Shown here: piece by piece, positions 7,602 to 15,940 of the stretch | How the letters are laid out: every line of letters starts with the position of its first letter | Numbering within the stretch: the first letter of the stretch is position 1 | NCBI GenBank assembly: GCA_002254845.1 | Contig: NKPT01000028.1 | Coordinates: 1-42,579 of the forward strand | From: Chloracidobacterium sp. CP2_5A | GTDB lineage: Bacteria; Acidobacteriota; Blastocatellia; Chloracidobacteriales; Chloracidobacteriaceae | Direction: 5' to 3' | DNA: 42,579 bases | Notes under the pieces: generated by a model | Database searches by the model: none | The model's input: only the letters and a program-made list of their open reading frames with translations | Told to the model about the DNA's origin: nothing | Made by a program: the position numbers and the translations under genes

Positions 7602-9140
7602 ATGCCAGCTAAACAAACGTCAAGCCAATCGCCTTCCGCGAAAAAAAATCATCGCCCGCCAACCTACGCCAACTACATCAACGGCGAGTGGGCGCCATCC
7701 AAAAGCGGCGAGACCTTTGCCAACCATAATCCGGCCGACACGCGCGACATCGTCGGCTACTTTCCGCGCTCCGCCGCCGAAGACATTGACGCCGCGGTGG
7801 CCGCCGCCGCCGAAGCCTATCCCAAGTGGCGACTTGTTCCCGCGCCCAAGCGCGCTGAATACATCTTCCGCGTTGGCGAAATTCTCATCCGCGACAAGGA
7901 AGCCATTTCGCGGGATATGACGCGGGAAATGGGCAAGACGCTCAAGGAAACTCGCGGCGACACCCAGGAAGCCATTGACATGGCTTATTTTGTCGCGGGC
8001 GAGGGGCGCCGTCTCTATGGTCAAACCACCACCTCGGAGCTGGCGGACAAGTTCGCCATGTCGGTGCGCGACCCAATTGGCGTCTGCGGACTCATCACCC
8101 CGTGGAATTTCCCGATCGCCATTCCATCGTGGAAGATTTTTCCGGCCATCCTGTGCGGCAACACGGTTGTCATCAAGCCCGCCGAGGACACGCCGCTCTC
8201 GGTCTATCGCTTTGTCAAAGCCTTTGAGGAAGCCGGTCTCCCGCCGGGCGTCGTCAATATGGTGACGGGTTACGGCGAAACGGCCGGCGCGCCGCTGGTT
8301 GTTCACCCGACGATTCGCCTGGTGTCATTTACCGGCTCGACGCAGGTCGGACGCATCATCGCCATGCAGGCCGCCGACAAGGGCAAGAAGTGCAGCCTGG
8401 AGATGGGCGGCAAAAACGCCATCCTCGTCATGGAGGACGCCAACCTGGAGCTCGCGGTCGAAGGCGCGATCTGGGGCGCGTTCGGCACAGCCGGTCAGCG
8501 GTGCACGGCCGCCTCGCGGCTGATCGTTCACAAGAAAGTCATCAAAAAGTTTACGCAGATGCTGGTTGAGCGCGCCAAAGGGCTGCGCTTGGGGAATGGT
8601 CTCGACGCCGCCACCGATGTCGGACCCGTGGTCAACCAGGAGCAGCTCGAGCGAGTGCTGGGCTACATTGAGATTGGGCGCTCGCGCGACAAGGCCAAGC
8701 TGCTCTGTGGCGGCGAGCGCGTCGCCGATGGCGACTTGGCTCACGGCTACTTCATCGCCCCAACCGTCTTTGGCGATGTCGCGCCCAACGCGACCATAGC
8801 CCAGGAAGAAATCTTCGGCCCGGTCACGGCCATCATTCCCTGCCAAGACTTTGAAGACGCCATGCGCATCGCCAACGGCGTTGGCTACGGTCTGTCGGCC
8901 TCGATCTATACCGGCGACGTCAACCGCGCCTTTCGCGCCATGCGCGACATCGAGGCCGGCATCTGCTACGTCAACGCCCCGACCATTGGGGCGGAGGTTC
9001 ACCTGCCGTTCGGCGGCGTCAAGGGCACCGGCAACGGGCACCGCGAAGGCGGGCTCCAAGCCTTTGATATTTTCTCCGAATGGAAAACGCTCTACGTTGA
9101 TTTCAGCGGCCGGCTTCAAAAGGCCCAAATCGCCGACTAA
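7602..9140 (+). CDS. NAD(P)-dependent aldehyde dehydrogenase
   Basis: 512 residues of the ALDH superfamily. Key residues are all present: the PWNFP oxyanion-hole Asn, the general base Glu267 in LEMGGKN, and the nucleophile Cys301 in [12 protein letters not shown]. The NAD-binding stretch [10 protein letters not shown] and the C-terminal [17 protein letters not shown] are typical of the semialdehyde/betaine-aldehyde-like group, but the substrate cannot be fixed from sequence. The first 25 residues (Gln/Ser/Lys-rich) are extra compared with minimal members. A GAGG at 7585-7588 lies 13 bases before the ATG, rather distant. The gene is followed by a strong hairpin (9148-9176), then by a hydrolase gene with its own ribosome site. 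Confidence 0.92.
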   Translation: MPAKQTSSQSPSAKKNHRPPTYANYINGEWAPSKSGETFANHNPADTRDIVGYFPRSAAEDIDAAVAAAAEAYPKWRLVPAPKRAEYIFRVGEILIRDKEAISRDMTREMGKTLKETRGDTQEAIDMAYFVAGEGRRLYGQTTTSELADKFAMSVRDPIGVCGLITPWNFPIAIPSWKIFPAILCGNTVVIKPAEDTPLSVYRFVKAFEEAGLPPGVVNMVTGYGETAGAPLVVHPTIRLVSFTGSTQVGRIIAMQAADKGKKCSLEMGGKNAILVMEDANLELAVEGAIWGAFGTAGQRCTAASRLIVHKKVIKKFTQMLVERAKGLRLGNGLDAATDVGPVVNQEQLERVLGYIEIGRSRDKAKLLCGGERVADGDLAHGYFIAPTVFGDVAPNATIAQEEIFGPVTAIIPCQDFEDAMRIANGVGYGLSASIYTGDVNRAFRAMRDIEAGICYVNAPTIGAEVHLPFGGVKGTGNGHREGGLQAFDIFSEWKTLYVDFSGRLQKAQIAD

Positions 9141-9147
9141 CCTCCAG

Positions 9148-9176
9148 AGCTGGCGCTCGGGCCTGGAGCGCCAGCT
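9148..9176 (+). terminator. Strong hairpin after the aldehyde dehydrogenase
   Basis: AGCTGGCGCTC (9148-9158) and GAGCGCCAGCT (9166-9176) form a perfect 11-bp stem with a 7-base loop, 7 bases after the stop codon. A T-rich stretch (TTATTTTCTTCC) begins about 12 bases later rather than immediately. It may be a non-canonical intrinsic terminator or a mRNA-stabilising element. Confidence 0.55.
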
Positions 9177-9218
9177 GACGCAAGCGCTTATTTTCTTCCT
9201 TATGCGGAGGCAGATCCC

Positions 9219-9899
9219 ATGGCTGGACAACGCGCCGAACTGACAGCGCATGACACAACAGTGGCGGGCTACCTGAGCGTTCCGCCGGACGGCGGCCCCG
9301 GCGTCATCGTTTTACAGGAATGGTGGGGTCTCGTGCCCCATATCGAAGCGGTCGCCGACCGCTTTGCGGCGGCCGGCTACACGGCGTTCGCGCCAGACCT
9401 TTACGAAGGCAAGGCGACCGCTTCGCCGGATGAGGCCGGCAAGCTCATGATGGCGCTCAACATCGGCGAGACGGCCAAGCGCCTGCGGGTCGTCGTTGCG
9501 GCGCTCCTGGCGCATCCGTCCACGCAGGGACATCCTAAAGTCGGCGTCATCGGCTTTTGCATGGGCGGGCAGTTGGCGCTTTACGCCGCCTGTGACAATC
9601 CCGACATCGGAGCCTGCGTGGACTTCTACGGGATTCACCCGAACGTCAAGCCTGACTTCGCCAAGCTGTCCGCCCCGGTGCTGGGGCTATTTGCCGAGAA
9701 AGACGCCTTCGTGACGCCGGAAGCCGTCGCCGCCCTGCGTCACGAGCTCGACCGACACGGTAAAGCCTACGAGTTTGATACATACCCCGGCACGGACCAC
9801 GCTTTCTTCAACGATACTCGCCCGGAGGTCTATCATGCGGATGCGGCCTATGATGCCTGGGATCGGGTTCAGCGCTTTTTCAAAGCGCACTTGCCGTAG
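9219..9899 (+). CDS. Dienelactone hydrolase-family alpha/beta hydrolase
   Basis: 226 residues, typical length for the DLH family. The Cys-Asp-His triad is seen as Cys114 in GFCMGG, Asp162 in AEKDAFVTPE and His194 in GTDHAFFNDTRP. QEWWGLVPHIE near residue 36 is the usual oxyanion region. The ATG is preceded by GGAGG at 9206-9210 with 8 bases spacing. DLH proteins open lactone rings in chlorocatechol degradation, but many family members outside such operons are general esterases or carboxymethylenebutenolidase homologues. No aromatic pathway genes are nearby, so a broad-specificity hydrolase is the safer call. The stop codon is part of a 12-bp tandem repeat. Confidence 0.9.
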   Translation: MAGQRAELTAHDTTVAGYLSVPPDGGPGVIVLQEWWGLVPHIEAVADRFAAAGYTAFAPDLYEGKATASPDEAGKLMMALNIGETAKRLRVVVAALLAHPSTQGHPKVGVIGFCMGGQLALYAACDNPDIGACVDFYGIHPNVKPDFAKLSAPVLGLFAEKDAFVTPEAVAALRHELDRHGKAYEFDTYPGTDHAFFNDTRPEVYHADAAYDAWDRVQRFFKAHLP

Positions 9900-9912
9900 A
9901 ACTTGCCGCAGA
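9889..9912 (+). repeat. 12-bp tandem duplication across the DLH stop codon
   Basis: ACTTGCCGTAGA (9889-9900) is followed directly by ACTTGCCGCAGA (9901-9912); 11 of 12 bases agree. The single difference converts the TAG stop of the first copy into CAG in the second, so the two copies read Leu-Pro-stop and Leu-Pro-Gln in the same frame. Confidence 0.85.
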
Positions 9913-9962
9913 GGTTCCGGGCGCGCTTGCCATCGTCGCCGCCACGCTGAGAGGAAGCTCCT

Positions 9963-10379
9963 ATGTCATTCAACAAAATCATCATTTACGGCCACCTCGG
10001 GCGCGATCCGGAGATGCGCTATACCACCCAGGGCGTCCCAGTCTGCACCTTTTCCGTGGCGACCAGCGAGCGCAAAAAGGGACAGGGCGACAGCGAGCCA
10101 ACGGAAGCCACGACTTGGTTCCGCATTACGGCCTGGCGCAACCTGGCCGAAACGGCCAACAAGTTTCTCAAGAAAGGCAGCCCGGTCTATATCGAAGGCC
10201 GCCTGGCGTCCCGCGAGTGGACCGACAACGAGGGCATGAAGCGGGTCTCGCTGGAAGTCACCGCCACGGAGTTGCACCTCATGGGCAGCCGCGGCGACAG
10301 CGAGGCGCGCGCCGAGCGCCCAACCGGTAGCGAGTCCGCGCCTGAAGAAGCCGTGCAGGACAACGACGTGCCTTTCTAA
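9963..10379 (+). CDS. ssb: Single-stranded DNA-binding protein
   Basis: 138 residues. An N-terminal OB fold spans about 1-105, starting with the family-typical FNKIIIYGHLGRDPEMRYT and containing TTWFRITAWRNLAE and GSPVYIEGRL. A short disordered acidic linker leads to the C-terminal tip DNDVPF, the conserved motif that recruits replication and repair proteins. It binds single-stranded DNA as a tetramer in replication, recombination and repair. GAGG at 9951-9954 lies 8 bases before the ATG. It is shorter than the E. coli protein because the linker is short. Identification is secure. Confidence 0.96.
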   Translation: MSFNKIIIYGHLGRDPEMRYTTQGVPVCTFSVATSERKKGQGDSEPTEATTWFRITAWRNLAETANKFLKKGSPVYIEGRLASREWTDNEGMKRVSLEVTATELHLMGSRGDSEARAERPTGSESAPEEAVQDNDVPF

Positions 10380-10408
10380 AGAGCTGTCAGTCCGGATTTT
10401 ACGCTACC

Positions 10409-10454
10409 GGCGCGGGCGTGGCCGCTTTTTCGCGGCGGGCGCGGGCGTGGCCGC
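10409..10454 (+). repeat. 17-bp direct repeat between ssb and the glycosyltransferase
   Basis: GGCGCGGGCGTGGCCGC occurs at 10409-10425 and 10438-10454, period 29, separated by TTTTTCGCGGCG. The rest of the 167-base spacer 10380-10546 holds no gene that I can support. Confidence 0.75.
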
Positions 10455-10546
10455 GCCCTGACCGTCCGCTCCGCCAACAAGCGCCGCTCCGTGGCCGGGC
10501 GGGCTTCCGTCTGGCAAGGGTCATACGCTTGAAAAGCCTGTTCGTC

Positions 10547-12238
10547 ATGGCAACTCCATCCCCGCCGACGCGGCAAGCCCAGCTCAGCCAACTTGCCTTC
10601 CTGGCGACAGCTTGCGGCATCGCTTTTTTCTGGCAGCTCGGCGGCATAGGGCTGCTCGGCCCGGATGAGCCGCGCTATGCGCAGGTCGCCCGCGAGATGT
10701 GGGCGCGCGGCGACTGGGTGACGCCAACGCTGGGCGGAACGACCTGGCTTGAAAAGCCGGCGCTCCTCTACTGGCTTATCGGCCTCAGCTATCAACTGAC
10801 AGGATTCAACGAGTGGGGCGCGCGGCTGCCATCGGCGGTCGCCGCGACGCTAACCGTTCTAGCGCTTAGCGCGCTGCGTCCCGCCCATCTCGGCTGGACG
10901 GCCGCCGTCATCGCGGCCACCAGCCCGCTGACGCTTGCCTTCGCGCGCGCAGCCTCCTTTGAAGCCCTTCTCGCTTTGGCTATTACAAGCTCTCTTCTAA
11001 CATTTCACCTAACCTTTGAAGCCGCTCGACTGGGACAACTGAAAACGGCGGCCATCGCCCGTCATCTGTTTTACGCCGCGCTTGGCGTCGGCTTGCTCGC
11101 CAAGGGACTGGTCGGACTCGTTCTGCCGCTAGGGAGCATCGCGCTCTATGCGCTCCTCGCGCCGGAAATTCGGCGGCAACCCCGGCAGGCGCTTCAAGCT
11201 CTGCGACCGCTGACCGGCGGACTCATCCTTCTGACCGTGGCGGGCGCTTGGTACGCCCCGGTCATCGCGCGGCATGGCTGGGCGTTTGTCGAGGAATTCT
11301 TTATCGCTCATCATTTTCAGCGATTCACCTCGAATCGGTTTCGACATCCCGGCCCCGTGTACTACTACGCGCCAATTGTCCTGGCCGGGCTGCTGCCCTG
11401 GACGCCCTTTCTCGTGGTCGGCTTCTGCCGTAGCCTTTTCGCCTTGCTCGCGTCGCCGGACTCGGACTCGGGAAAAACTTCGCTTCAAGCCCCTAAATCA
11501 ATCATCAGACTTGCTTTATGCAGCTTTAGCTTCCCCATCCTGTTTTTTAGCCTCTCCGGATCAAAGCTTCCCGGCTACATCCTTCCGGCAATCCCGTTCG
11601 CCAGCATCCTGGCAGCCTACGGGCTATGGAGCCTGTCCGCCCGAATGCGGATTCTGTGGCTCGCCGTCAGCGGGCTAAGCCAAGTCGGGCTTTATGTAGG
11701 GCTTCAACTATTTATCAACAAAGATTTGCTTGAGCAAGCCTTAGATTTAGCTAAGCTTTTGCCGGGCGGGCTACTGATCATAGCGCTTGGCGCGAGCGCC
11801 ATCTACGCGACACAGCCAACGCAGTCTGTGATCAGACTGGCCAGCGTCACGCTCGGAATTGTCATCTGGCTCGCGTCTTACTTTCCTGTCATCGAAGCAA
11901 AGTTCTCAACCAAAGGGCTTACCCCGTTTATCGCCCGCGCGGCGCGGCCCGGCGAGAAAGTCGCTTTCTTTCACTGCCGGGAGTACGCGCCCGTGTTCTA
12001 CAACCCGGCGCAGATGACTTGCTGCGACGCGGCCCGCGAGCCGAGCCAGTTGCCAGATCTCGCAGCCGTCGAGGCGGAAGTCGCCCGCCGGGGCGCGCTG
12101 CTCGTGGTTTTTCCGCAGCGCAAACGGGGCGACCTGGAGGCGTCCGGCGCGTACGTCGTGACGCCGCTCGGCGAGGCGGGGCGCTTCGCGCTGGCGCGGC
12201 TCGCGTTAGCCCAAGCGGGAGAAGTCGGTCACGACTGA
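10547..12238 (+). CDS. ArnT-like membrane glycosyltransferase (GT83/PMT superfamily)
   Basis: 563 residues from the ATG at 10547; the frame is open upstream but the earlier part is Arg-rich and unlike the family. Many hydrophobic segments alternate with short loops. The first periplasmic loop has LLGPDEPRYAQVAREM with the expected acidic pair Asp40/Glu41, then TTWLEKPALLYW with Lys70, the hallmark of ArnT and related polyprenyl-phosphate-sugar transferases. Residues after about 430 form a soluble C-terminal domain. The enzyme would transfer a sugar from a lipid-phosphate carrier to an envelope acceptor such as lipid A or protein. The central part (around 11500-11770) is visibly less GC-rich than its surroundings. 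The 3' end overlaps the convergent nucleotidyltransferase gene by 33 bases. Substrate unknown. Confidence 0.85.
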   Translation: MATPSPPTRQAQLSQLAFLATACGIAFFWQLGGIGLLGPDEPRYAQVAREMWARGDWVTPTLGGTTWLEKPALLYWLIGLSYQLTGFNEWGARLPSAVAATLTVLALSALRPAHLGWTAAVIAATSPLTLAFARAASFEALLALAITSSLLTFHLTFEAARLGQLKTAAIARHLFYAALGVGLLAKGLVGLVLPLGSIALYALLAPEIRRQPRQALQALRPLTGGLILLTVAGAWYAPVIARHGWAFVEEFFIAHHFQRFTSNRFRHPGPVYYYAPIVLAGLLPWTPFLVVGFCRSLFALLASPDSDSGKTSLQAPKSIIRLALCSFSFPILFFSLSGSKLPGYILPAIPFASILAAYGLWSLSARMRILWLAVSGLSQVGLYVGLQLFINKDLLEQALDLAKLLPGGLLIIALGASAIYATQPTQSVIRLASVTLGIVIWLASYFPVIEAKFSTKGLTPFIARAARPGEKVAFFHCREYAPVFYNPAQMTCCDAAREPSQLPDLAAVEAEVARRGALLVVFPQRKRGDLEASGAYVVTPLGEAGRFALARLALAQAGEVGHD

Positions 12239-13222
12239 CTTATCGCCCAGGACGACGTTGCGTAACATGCTGTTTGACCCAACGTGCGCCCCGCGCCCAA
12301 TAATCGAGGACGAAACCCGCGCGCCCTCGGCAATCCGCGCGCCGGCGAGCACGACGCTGTCCATGACCTGAACGTCGTTTTCTAAATAACAGTTAGCTCC
12401 GATGACGGAGCGCGTCACGGAAACGCCGGATTTGAGCGTCGCCCCGGCGTCCACGGCGGAGCCATCCGGCGTCAACGGCGGCGACGACTCCGGTGGATAG
12501 CGCCGCAGCCGACCGCTAAGGACATCCGCGTTCGCCTGTCGGTAGCGCTCAGGCGTGCCAATGTCCAGCCAGTAGGCATCCGTCACTTCGCCGTAAAGCG
12601 GCAGCCCGGAGGTCAGCAGGCGCGGAAAAAGGTCATATTCAAACGAATACTCGCGACCTTCAGGAATCAAATCCAGAACATCAGGTTCAAGTAAATAAAT
12701 ACCGGCATTGATTGACTTTGCGCTTGTCACCCCAGACTCCGGCTTCTCGTAAAAGCCCCGGATGCGCCCCTCATCGTCAAGCTCGACGACGCCGTAGGCG
12801 CGAGTATCCTCCACGTTGACCAGCACCAGCGTCGCCGCCGCCCGCCGCGCTCGGTGACGCTCCAGCACGGGCCGCAGGTCAATATCCGTGAGAATATCGC
12901 CGTTGAGAACCAGCAGCGTCCCCGTGACCTGCGACCGGACGTTGCGCATGGCGCCGGCCGTGCCAAGCGGTTGCCGTTCCACCACGGACCGCAGGCGAAT
13001 GCCGCCAAGCTCTTCATGCGCCAGCGCTTCCTCAATCCGGCGCGGCTGGTAGGACAGGCTCAGCAGAACCCCCATCGCGCCATCCGCGTTGAGCGGGCGC
13101 AGCAGGTCGAGCTGGTAGTGGATAAAGGGCCGGTTGACAATGGGCACAATCGGCTTCGGGGTGTGGAGGGTGAGCGGCCGCAGGCGCGTTCCCTTGCCGC
13201 CGGCCAGAATGAGTGTCTGCAT
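12206..13222 (-). CDS. Sugar-phosphate nucleotidyltransferase with left-handed beta-helix
   Basis: 338 residues. The N-terminus LILAGGKGTRLRPLT followed by PKPIVPIVNRP is the signature of NDP-sugar pyrophosphorylases, and LVLNGDILTDID carries the metal-binding Asp. Residues 1-235 form the Rossmann-like catalytic domain. From about 250 onward, hexapeptide-like repeats (VSVTRSVIGANCYLENDVQV and similar) form a left-handed beta-helix. The closest described groups are mannose-1-phosphate guanylyltransferase and glucose-1-phosphate nucleotidyltransferase; the nucleotide and sugar are not certain. It would supply an activated sugar for envelope glycans, consistent with the convergent membrane glycosyltransferase. 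Its last 33 bases overlap that gene on the other strand. Confidence 0.88.
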   Translation of the reverse strand: MQTLILAGGKGTRLRPLTLHTPKPIVPIVNRPFIHYQLDLLRPLNADGAMGVLLSLSYQPRRIEEALAHEELGGIRLRSVVERQPLGTAGAMRNVRSQVTGTLLVLNGDILTDIDLRPVLERHRARRAAATLVLVNVEDTRAYGVVELDDEGRIRGFYEKPESGVTSAKSINAGIYLLEPDVLDLIPEGREYSFEYDLFPRLLTSGLPLYGEVTDAYWLDIGTPERYRQANADVLSGRLRRYPPESSPPLTPDGSAVDAGATLKSGVSVTRSVIGANCYLENDVQVMDSVVLAGARIAEGARVSSSIIGRGAHVGSNSMLRNVVLGDKSVVTDFSRLG

Positions 13223-13248
13223 GAATCGCCTTTCCCGCGAGAATCAAA

Positions 13249-13277
13249 TTGTGACGCGCTAAAAAACAAAGTACATT
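13249..13277 (+). promoter_or_regulatory. Candidate sigma70-type promoter for the 36-residue ORF
   Basis: TTGTGA at 13249-13254 and TACATT at 13272-13277 are separated by 17 bases, each matching 4 of 6 consensus positions, in an AT-rich patch unlike the surrounding DNA. The -10 lies about 45 bases before the small gene. This is based on pattern only. Confidence 0.35.
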
Positions 13278-13321
13278 AGTTATGCGTCCGCCGAATCGCC
13301 AACTATGAGACGAGAACCGCT

Positions 13322-13432
13322 ATGTGGAATGTCATCGGCCAAATCCTTTCCGTTCTTGGGTTCTTCACCTTGACCGTGGGAACCCTATTCGGCATCGCCT
13401 ACGTATCGCACCTACTCTCGCGCGGGCAGTAG
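13322..13432 (+). CDS. Putative 36-residue single-pass membrane peptide
   Basis: A short frame from ATG 13322 to TAG 13430-13432. The product begins MWNVIGQILSVLGFF and continues through a hydrophobic stretch ending near AYVSHLLSRGQ, so almost the whole peptide is one transmembrane helix with a basic tail facing the cytoplasm. It has a candidate promoter upstream (13249-13277) and a strong hairpin downstream (13460-13497), which makes an independent small gene credible. Ribosome site weak (GAGACGAG at 13307-13314). Family not recognised. Coding status is uncertain because of its size. Confidence 0.45.
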   Translation: MWNVIGQILSVLGFFTLTVGTLFGIAYVSHLLSRGQ

Positions 13433-13459
13433 CCCCCTCGTCGCCAAGCCAATAAGCCC

Positions 13460-13497
13460 GGCTGCCAGAGCGCACTGCCGCAGTCGCCCTGGCAGCC
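13460..13497. terminator. Bidirectional terminator-like hairpin before xerD 3' end
   Basis: GGCTGCCAG (13460-13468) pairs perfectly with CTGGCAGCC (13489-13497), and the 20 bases between can themselves fold (GCG-C-ACTG-CCG-CAGT-CGC), giving one long imperfect stem. TTT follows on the + strand. It lies between two convergent genes, the small membrane peptide and the recombinase, so it could end transcripts from both sides. Confidence 0.5.
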
Positions 13498-13511
13498 TTT
13501 GCGCGCCATCG

Positions 13512-14393
13512 TCAACCGCGCGGGTGGAACTTCCGATAAGTCTCCCGGAGCCGCTCCGAGGTGACGTGGGTGTAGATTTGGGTCGTGGACAGATCGGCAT
13601 GGCCCAGTAACATCTGCACGGAGCGCAGGTCGGCCCCATGCTCCAGCAAGTGCGTGGCGAAGGTGTGCCGAATCATATGCGGCGTCACCGCGCCGAGTCC
13701 GGCCCGGCGACCGTATTCGGAAACCATTTTCCAGCAAAGCTGGCGGGTCATCGGCTTGCCGCGCGAGGTCACGAACAAATAGCGACTGTCGCTATCGTCC
13801 TGCCGCGCCGCCCGAAAGCGCAGGTAGCGCGCCAGCGCCGCGAGCGCGGAGCGACCAATCGGCACTTGTCGCTCCTTGCTGCCCTTTCCAAAGCAGGTCA
13901 GATAACCGACCTCCCGGTTAACATCGCCCAGCTTGAGGCCGCATAGCTCGGAGACCCGCAAGCCGGTGGCATACAGCAACTCCAGTATCGCCCGGTCGCG
14001 CGCGCCGGCTTCGGTGGCGATGTCGGCCTGCTGAAAGAGCCGCTCGATTTCCTCCGGCGTCAGAAACTTGGGCAGCGTCTGCCAGCTCTTCGGCTGCGCC
14101 AGCGACACGGTCGGGTCGGTGCGCCGATGGCCGTCAAGGACAAGGAATTTGTAAAAGCCGCGCGCCACCGCCAGCGCCCGCTCGACCGAGCGGGCGTCAA
14201 GCCCATCCGCAAAGAGGGATTCCATAAAGGCGGACAGGTCTCCCCGCTCCAGCGTCAGCGCCTCCTTCTGCCGCTCGGCGGCAAAGCGGGAGAGCTTGGC
14301 TAGATCGCGCCCGTAGGCCTCAAGGGTATTCGCCGACAGCCCGCGCTCAACCCGCAGGTACGCTAGAAACTCTTTGATGACATCCCGCGCCAT
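13512..14393 (-). CDS. xerD: Tyrosine recombinase, XerC/XerD family
   Basis: 293 residues, the exact size class of XerC/XerD. The N-terminal SAM-like core-binding domain (1-95) is followed by the catalytic domain with the complete active site: Arg146 (ATGLRVSEL), Lys170 (GKGSKER), His239 and Arg242 (HMIRHTFATHLLEHG), His265 (LLGHADLSTT) and nucleophile Tyr274 (QIYTHV). With a partner, such enzymes resolve chromosome dimers at dif during division. ACCTCCC at 14400-14406 (GGGAGGT on the coding strand) lies 6 bases before the ATG. Choosing XerD over XerC is tentative. The surroundings show no prophage or integron features, so a housekeeping role is likelier than an integrase. Confidence 0.92.
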   Translation of the reverse strand: MARDVIKEFLAYLRVERGLSANTLEAYGRDLAKLSRFAAERQKEALTLERGDLSAFMESLFADGLDARSVERALAVARGFYKFLVLDGHRRTDPTVSLAQPKSWQTLPKFLTPEEIERLFQQADIATEAGARDRAILELLYATGLRVSELCGLKLGDVNREVGYLTCFGKGSKERQVPIGRSALAALARYLRFRAARQDDSDSRYLFVTSRGKPMTRQLCWKMVSEYGRRAGLGAVTPHMIRHTFATHLLEHGADLRSVQMLLGHADLSTTQIYTHVTSERLRETYRKFHPRG

Positions 14394-14454
14394 AGCCTGA
14401 CCTCCCGTATGGACGCCTATGGGCGCGCGCGCTTGGCTGGAATGCTTGCCGGGG

Positions 14455-14483
14455 TTGCCCTCGGCGGGCAGTTACGGTTTACT
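14455..14483 (+). promoter_or_regulatory. Candidate promoter upstream of the 14543 gene
   Basis: TTGCCC (14455-14460) and TTTACT (14478-14483) are separated by exactly 17 bases, each matching 4 of 6 consensus positions. The site lies in the divergent spacer between xerD and the hypothetical gene, about 60 bases before its ATG. Weak evidence on its own. Confidence 0.3.
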
Positions 14484-14542
14484 CCGTCAAGCGGAAGCCT
14501 CTAGGCAAGCTTCCCAAACGCCATGCGCCGCCGCCGGTCGCT

Positions 14543-15085
14543 ATGAAAATCGAAAATCGCGCCACGTACAAAACAAAACTCAACCTGGAAGAGCTTGTGC
14601 AAACCACGCTCGCCGCCTTGCCGCGCAATCATAGCTCCGGCGTCACGCGCATCGTCTTCGTGGATCGCATTCTGGACCGCAACGTGCCAGCCGACAAACG
14701 CGACAAGCTCCCGCTACTTTACCATCCCAAGACGCCGGTTTCAGGCGCCTGGTTCGAGATTGCCCTCGGCCCGCTGATCGAGCAAAAGGGCTGGTGGCGG
14801 CGATTCGTCGCCCGGCGCTCGCTGCGCGTCAACCTCACGCACACGCTGCTAGCGCTGATGGGGCAGCATTACCACTTCAATTTCTCCCACGGCAGAAAAA
14901 AAACCGAGTACGAGCCGGCCATTCGGGAATACATCCGCAAAGGGCTTGAGGCGCTGCGCGAAAGCGACACCAGCTACCGCATGCGCCTCATGCGCCCGCT
15001 ACTTCCCTATCTCGACCGCTTCGCCCGCTGGCTGGCCAAGCAACAGCGCAAGGCGCTCCAGGCGCGCGCCAAGCAAGCGAAGTAG
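14543..15085 (+). CDS. Conserved-looking hypothetical protein, basic
   Basis: 180 residues; family not recognised. The frame has normal GC-rich codon use and no competing frame of better quality. The protein is rich in Arg and Lys, especially in the C-terminal helix (WLAKQQRKALQARAKQAK), and soluble. It has a compact central region with aromatic residues (GAWFEIALGPLI, GWWRRF) and a His-containing stretch GQHYHFNFSHGRKK that could bind a metal or nucleic acid; this is speculation. It lies between the Xer recombinase (divergent) and parB (convergent), 15 bases from the parB stop. No clear Shine-Dalgarno site. Confidence 0.65.
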   Translation: MKIENRATYKTKLNLEELVQTTLAALPRNHSSGVTRIVFVDRILDRNVPADKRDKLPLLYHPKTPVSGAWFEIALGPLIEQKGWWRRFVARRSLRVNLTHTLLALMGQHYHFNFSHGRKKTEYEPAIREYIRKGLEALRESDTSYRMRLMRPLLPYLDRFARWLAKQQRKALQARAKQAK

Positions 15086-15100
15086 CGCGCGCCAAGCCGG

Positions 15101-15940
15101 TCAGCCGGCATCCGGCGCATCCTCCAGCTCGCGCTCCAACTCAGCGACGACTTTCTTAAGCGCGGCGACCACCTGCGATTTATCCACGTCCGACTTGCGG
15201 AACTTCAAGTCGAGCGTGAACGCCCGCGACGGCGCCTGAAAGCGAAACTTGAACGGCGTCGCCCGCCTGGCGGGCTTGGTCGTTTTCCGCACGGCGTCGC
15301 GCGTCAGCCCGAGCTGCCGAATGCGGGCAATCAACGCCCGCCGCTCTTCATCCGACGGACGGCGGACAATCTGCAGCAGGGTTGACTTCGACGTAATGCC
15401 GGCCTGGCGACACAGCTCCCGGACTTCAGGCGAGAGACCGCCAATGGCGAGCGACTCCGTAATGCTGGAGCGCGATTTGCCAAGCTTGCGCGCCATCTCC
15501 TCGTGGGTGTAGTCAAACCGCTCCGCCAGCGCCGTCAGCCCCTCGGCCTCCTCGAAAGGCGTTAGGTCCTTGCGCTGAAGGTTTTCAATGAGCGCGATTT
15601 CCGCCACGGCGCGGTCGTCCACGTTCATTTCGATGCAGGGCAGCTCGCGCAGCCCGGCCAGCAGGCTCGCCCGGTAGCGTCGCTCGCCAGAAATGATCAT
15701 AAACCGCCCGCCGACCTCCGCCGGCCGCACCAGCAGCGGCTCTAGCACGCCCTTTTCCCGAATGGAGCTGGTCAACTCCTCCAGATCGCCGAACTCGATG
15801 CGCGGCTGGTTGGGATTTGGCTCCAGGCGGTCAATGGGAATCATGCGCCCGATGGGCGCCCCCGCGCGCGTCCAAAGCTCCTCGACGTAGTGTGACTCGT
15901 GGCGCATGCGCACCGTGGACGGCAGTCCGCGCTTAGACAC
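15101..15940 (-). CDS. parB: Chromosome partitioning protein ParB (CTPase, parS binding)
   Basis: 279 residues from a GTG at 15940, chosen because AGGAGG (15951-15956 on this strand) lies 10 bases upstream and the resulting N-terminus SKRGLPSTV resembles other ParB proteins. The conserved ParB/Srx CTP-binding boxes are present: NPNQPR (42-47), GERRYRAS (85-92) and [14 protein letters not shown] (119-132). A helix-turn-helix follows at about 144-170 ([16 protein letters not shown]). The C-terminal region (Lys-rich, [19 protein letters not shown]) would dimerise. ParB loads at parS sites and slides as a clamp to organise the origin region. It overlaps parA by 8 bases, confirming an operon. A cluster with recN and a BFN-domain gene lies upstream. 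Confidence 0.93.
   Translation of the reverse strand: MSKRGLPSTVRMRHESHYVEELWTRAGAPIGRMIPIDRLEPNPNQPRIEFGDLEELTSSIREKGVLEPLLVRPAEVGGRFMIISGERRYRASLLAGLRELPCIEMNVDDRAVAEIALIENLQRKDLTPFEEAEGLTALAERFDYTHEEMARKLGKSRSSITESLAIGGLSPEVRELCRQAGITSKSTLLQIVRRPSDEERRALIARIRQLGLTRDAVRKTTKPARRATPFKFRFQAPSRAFTLDLKFRKSDVDKSQVVAALKKVVAELERELEDAPDAG

Noticed and set aside
15179-15190. DnaA-box-like TTATCCACG inside parB
   Set aside because: A single near-match in coding sequence; no cluster of boxes or AT-rich unwinding region, so no origin.
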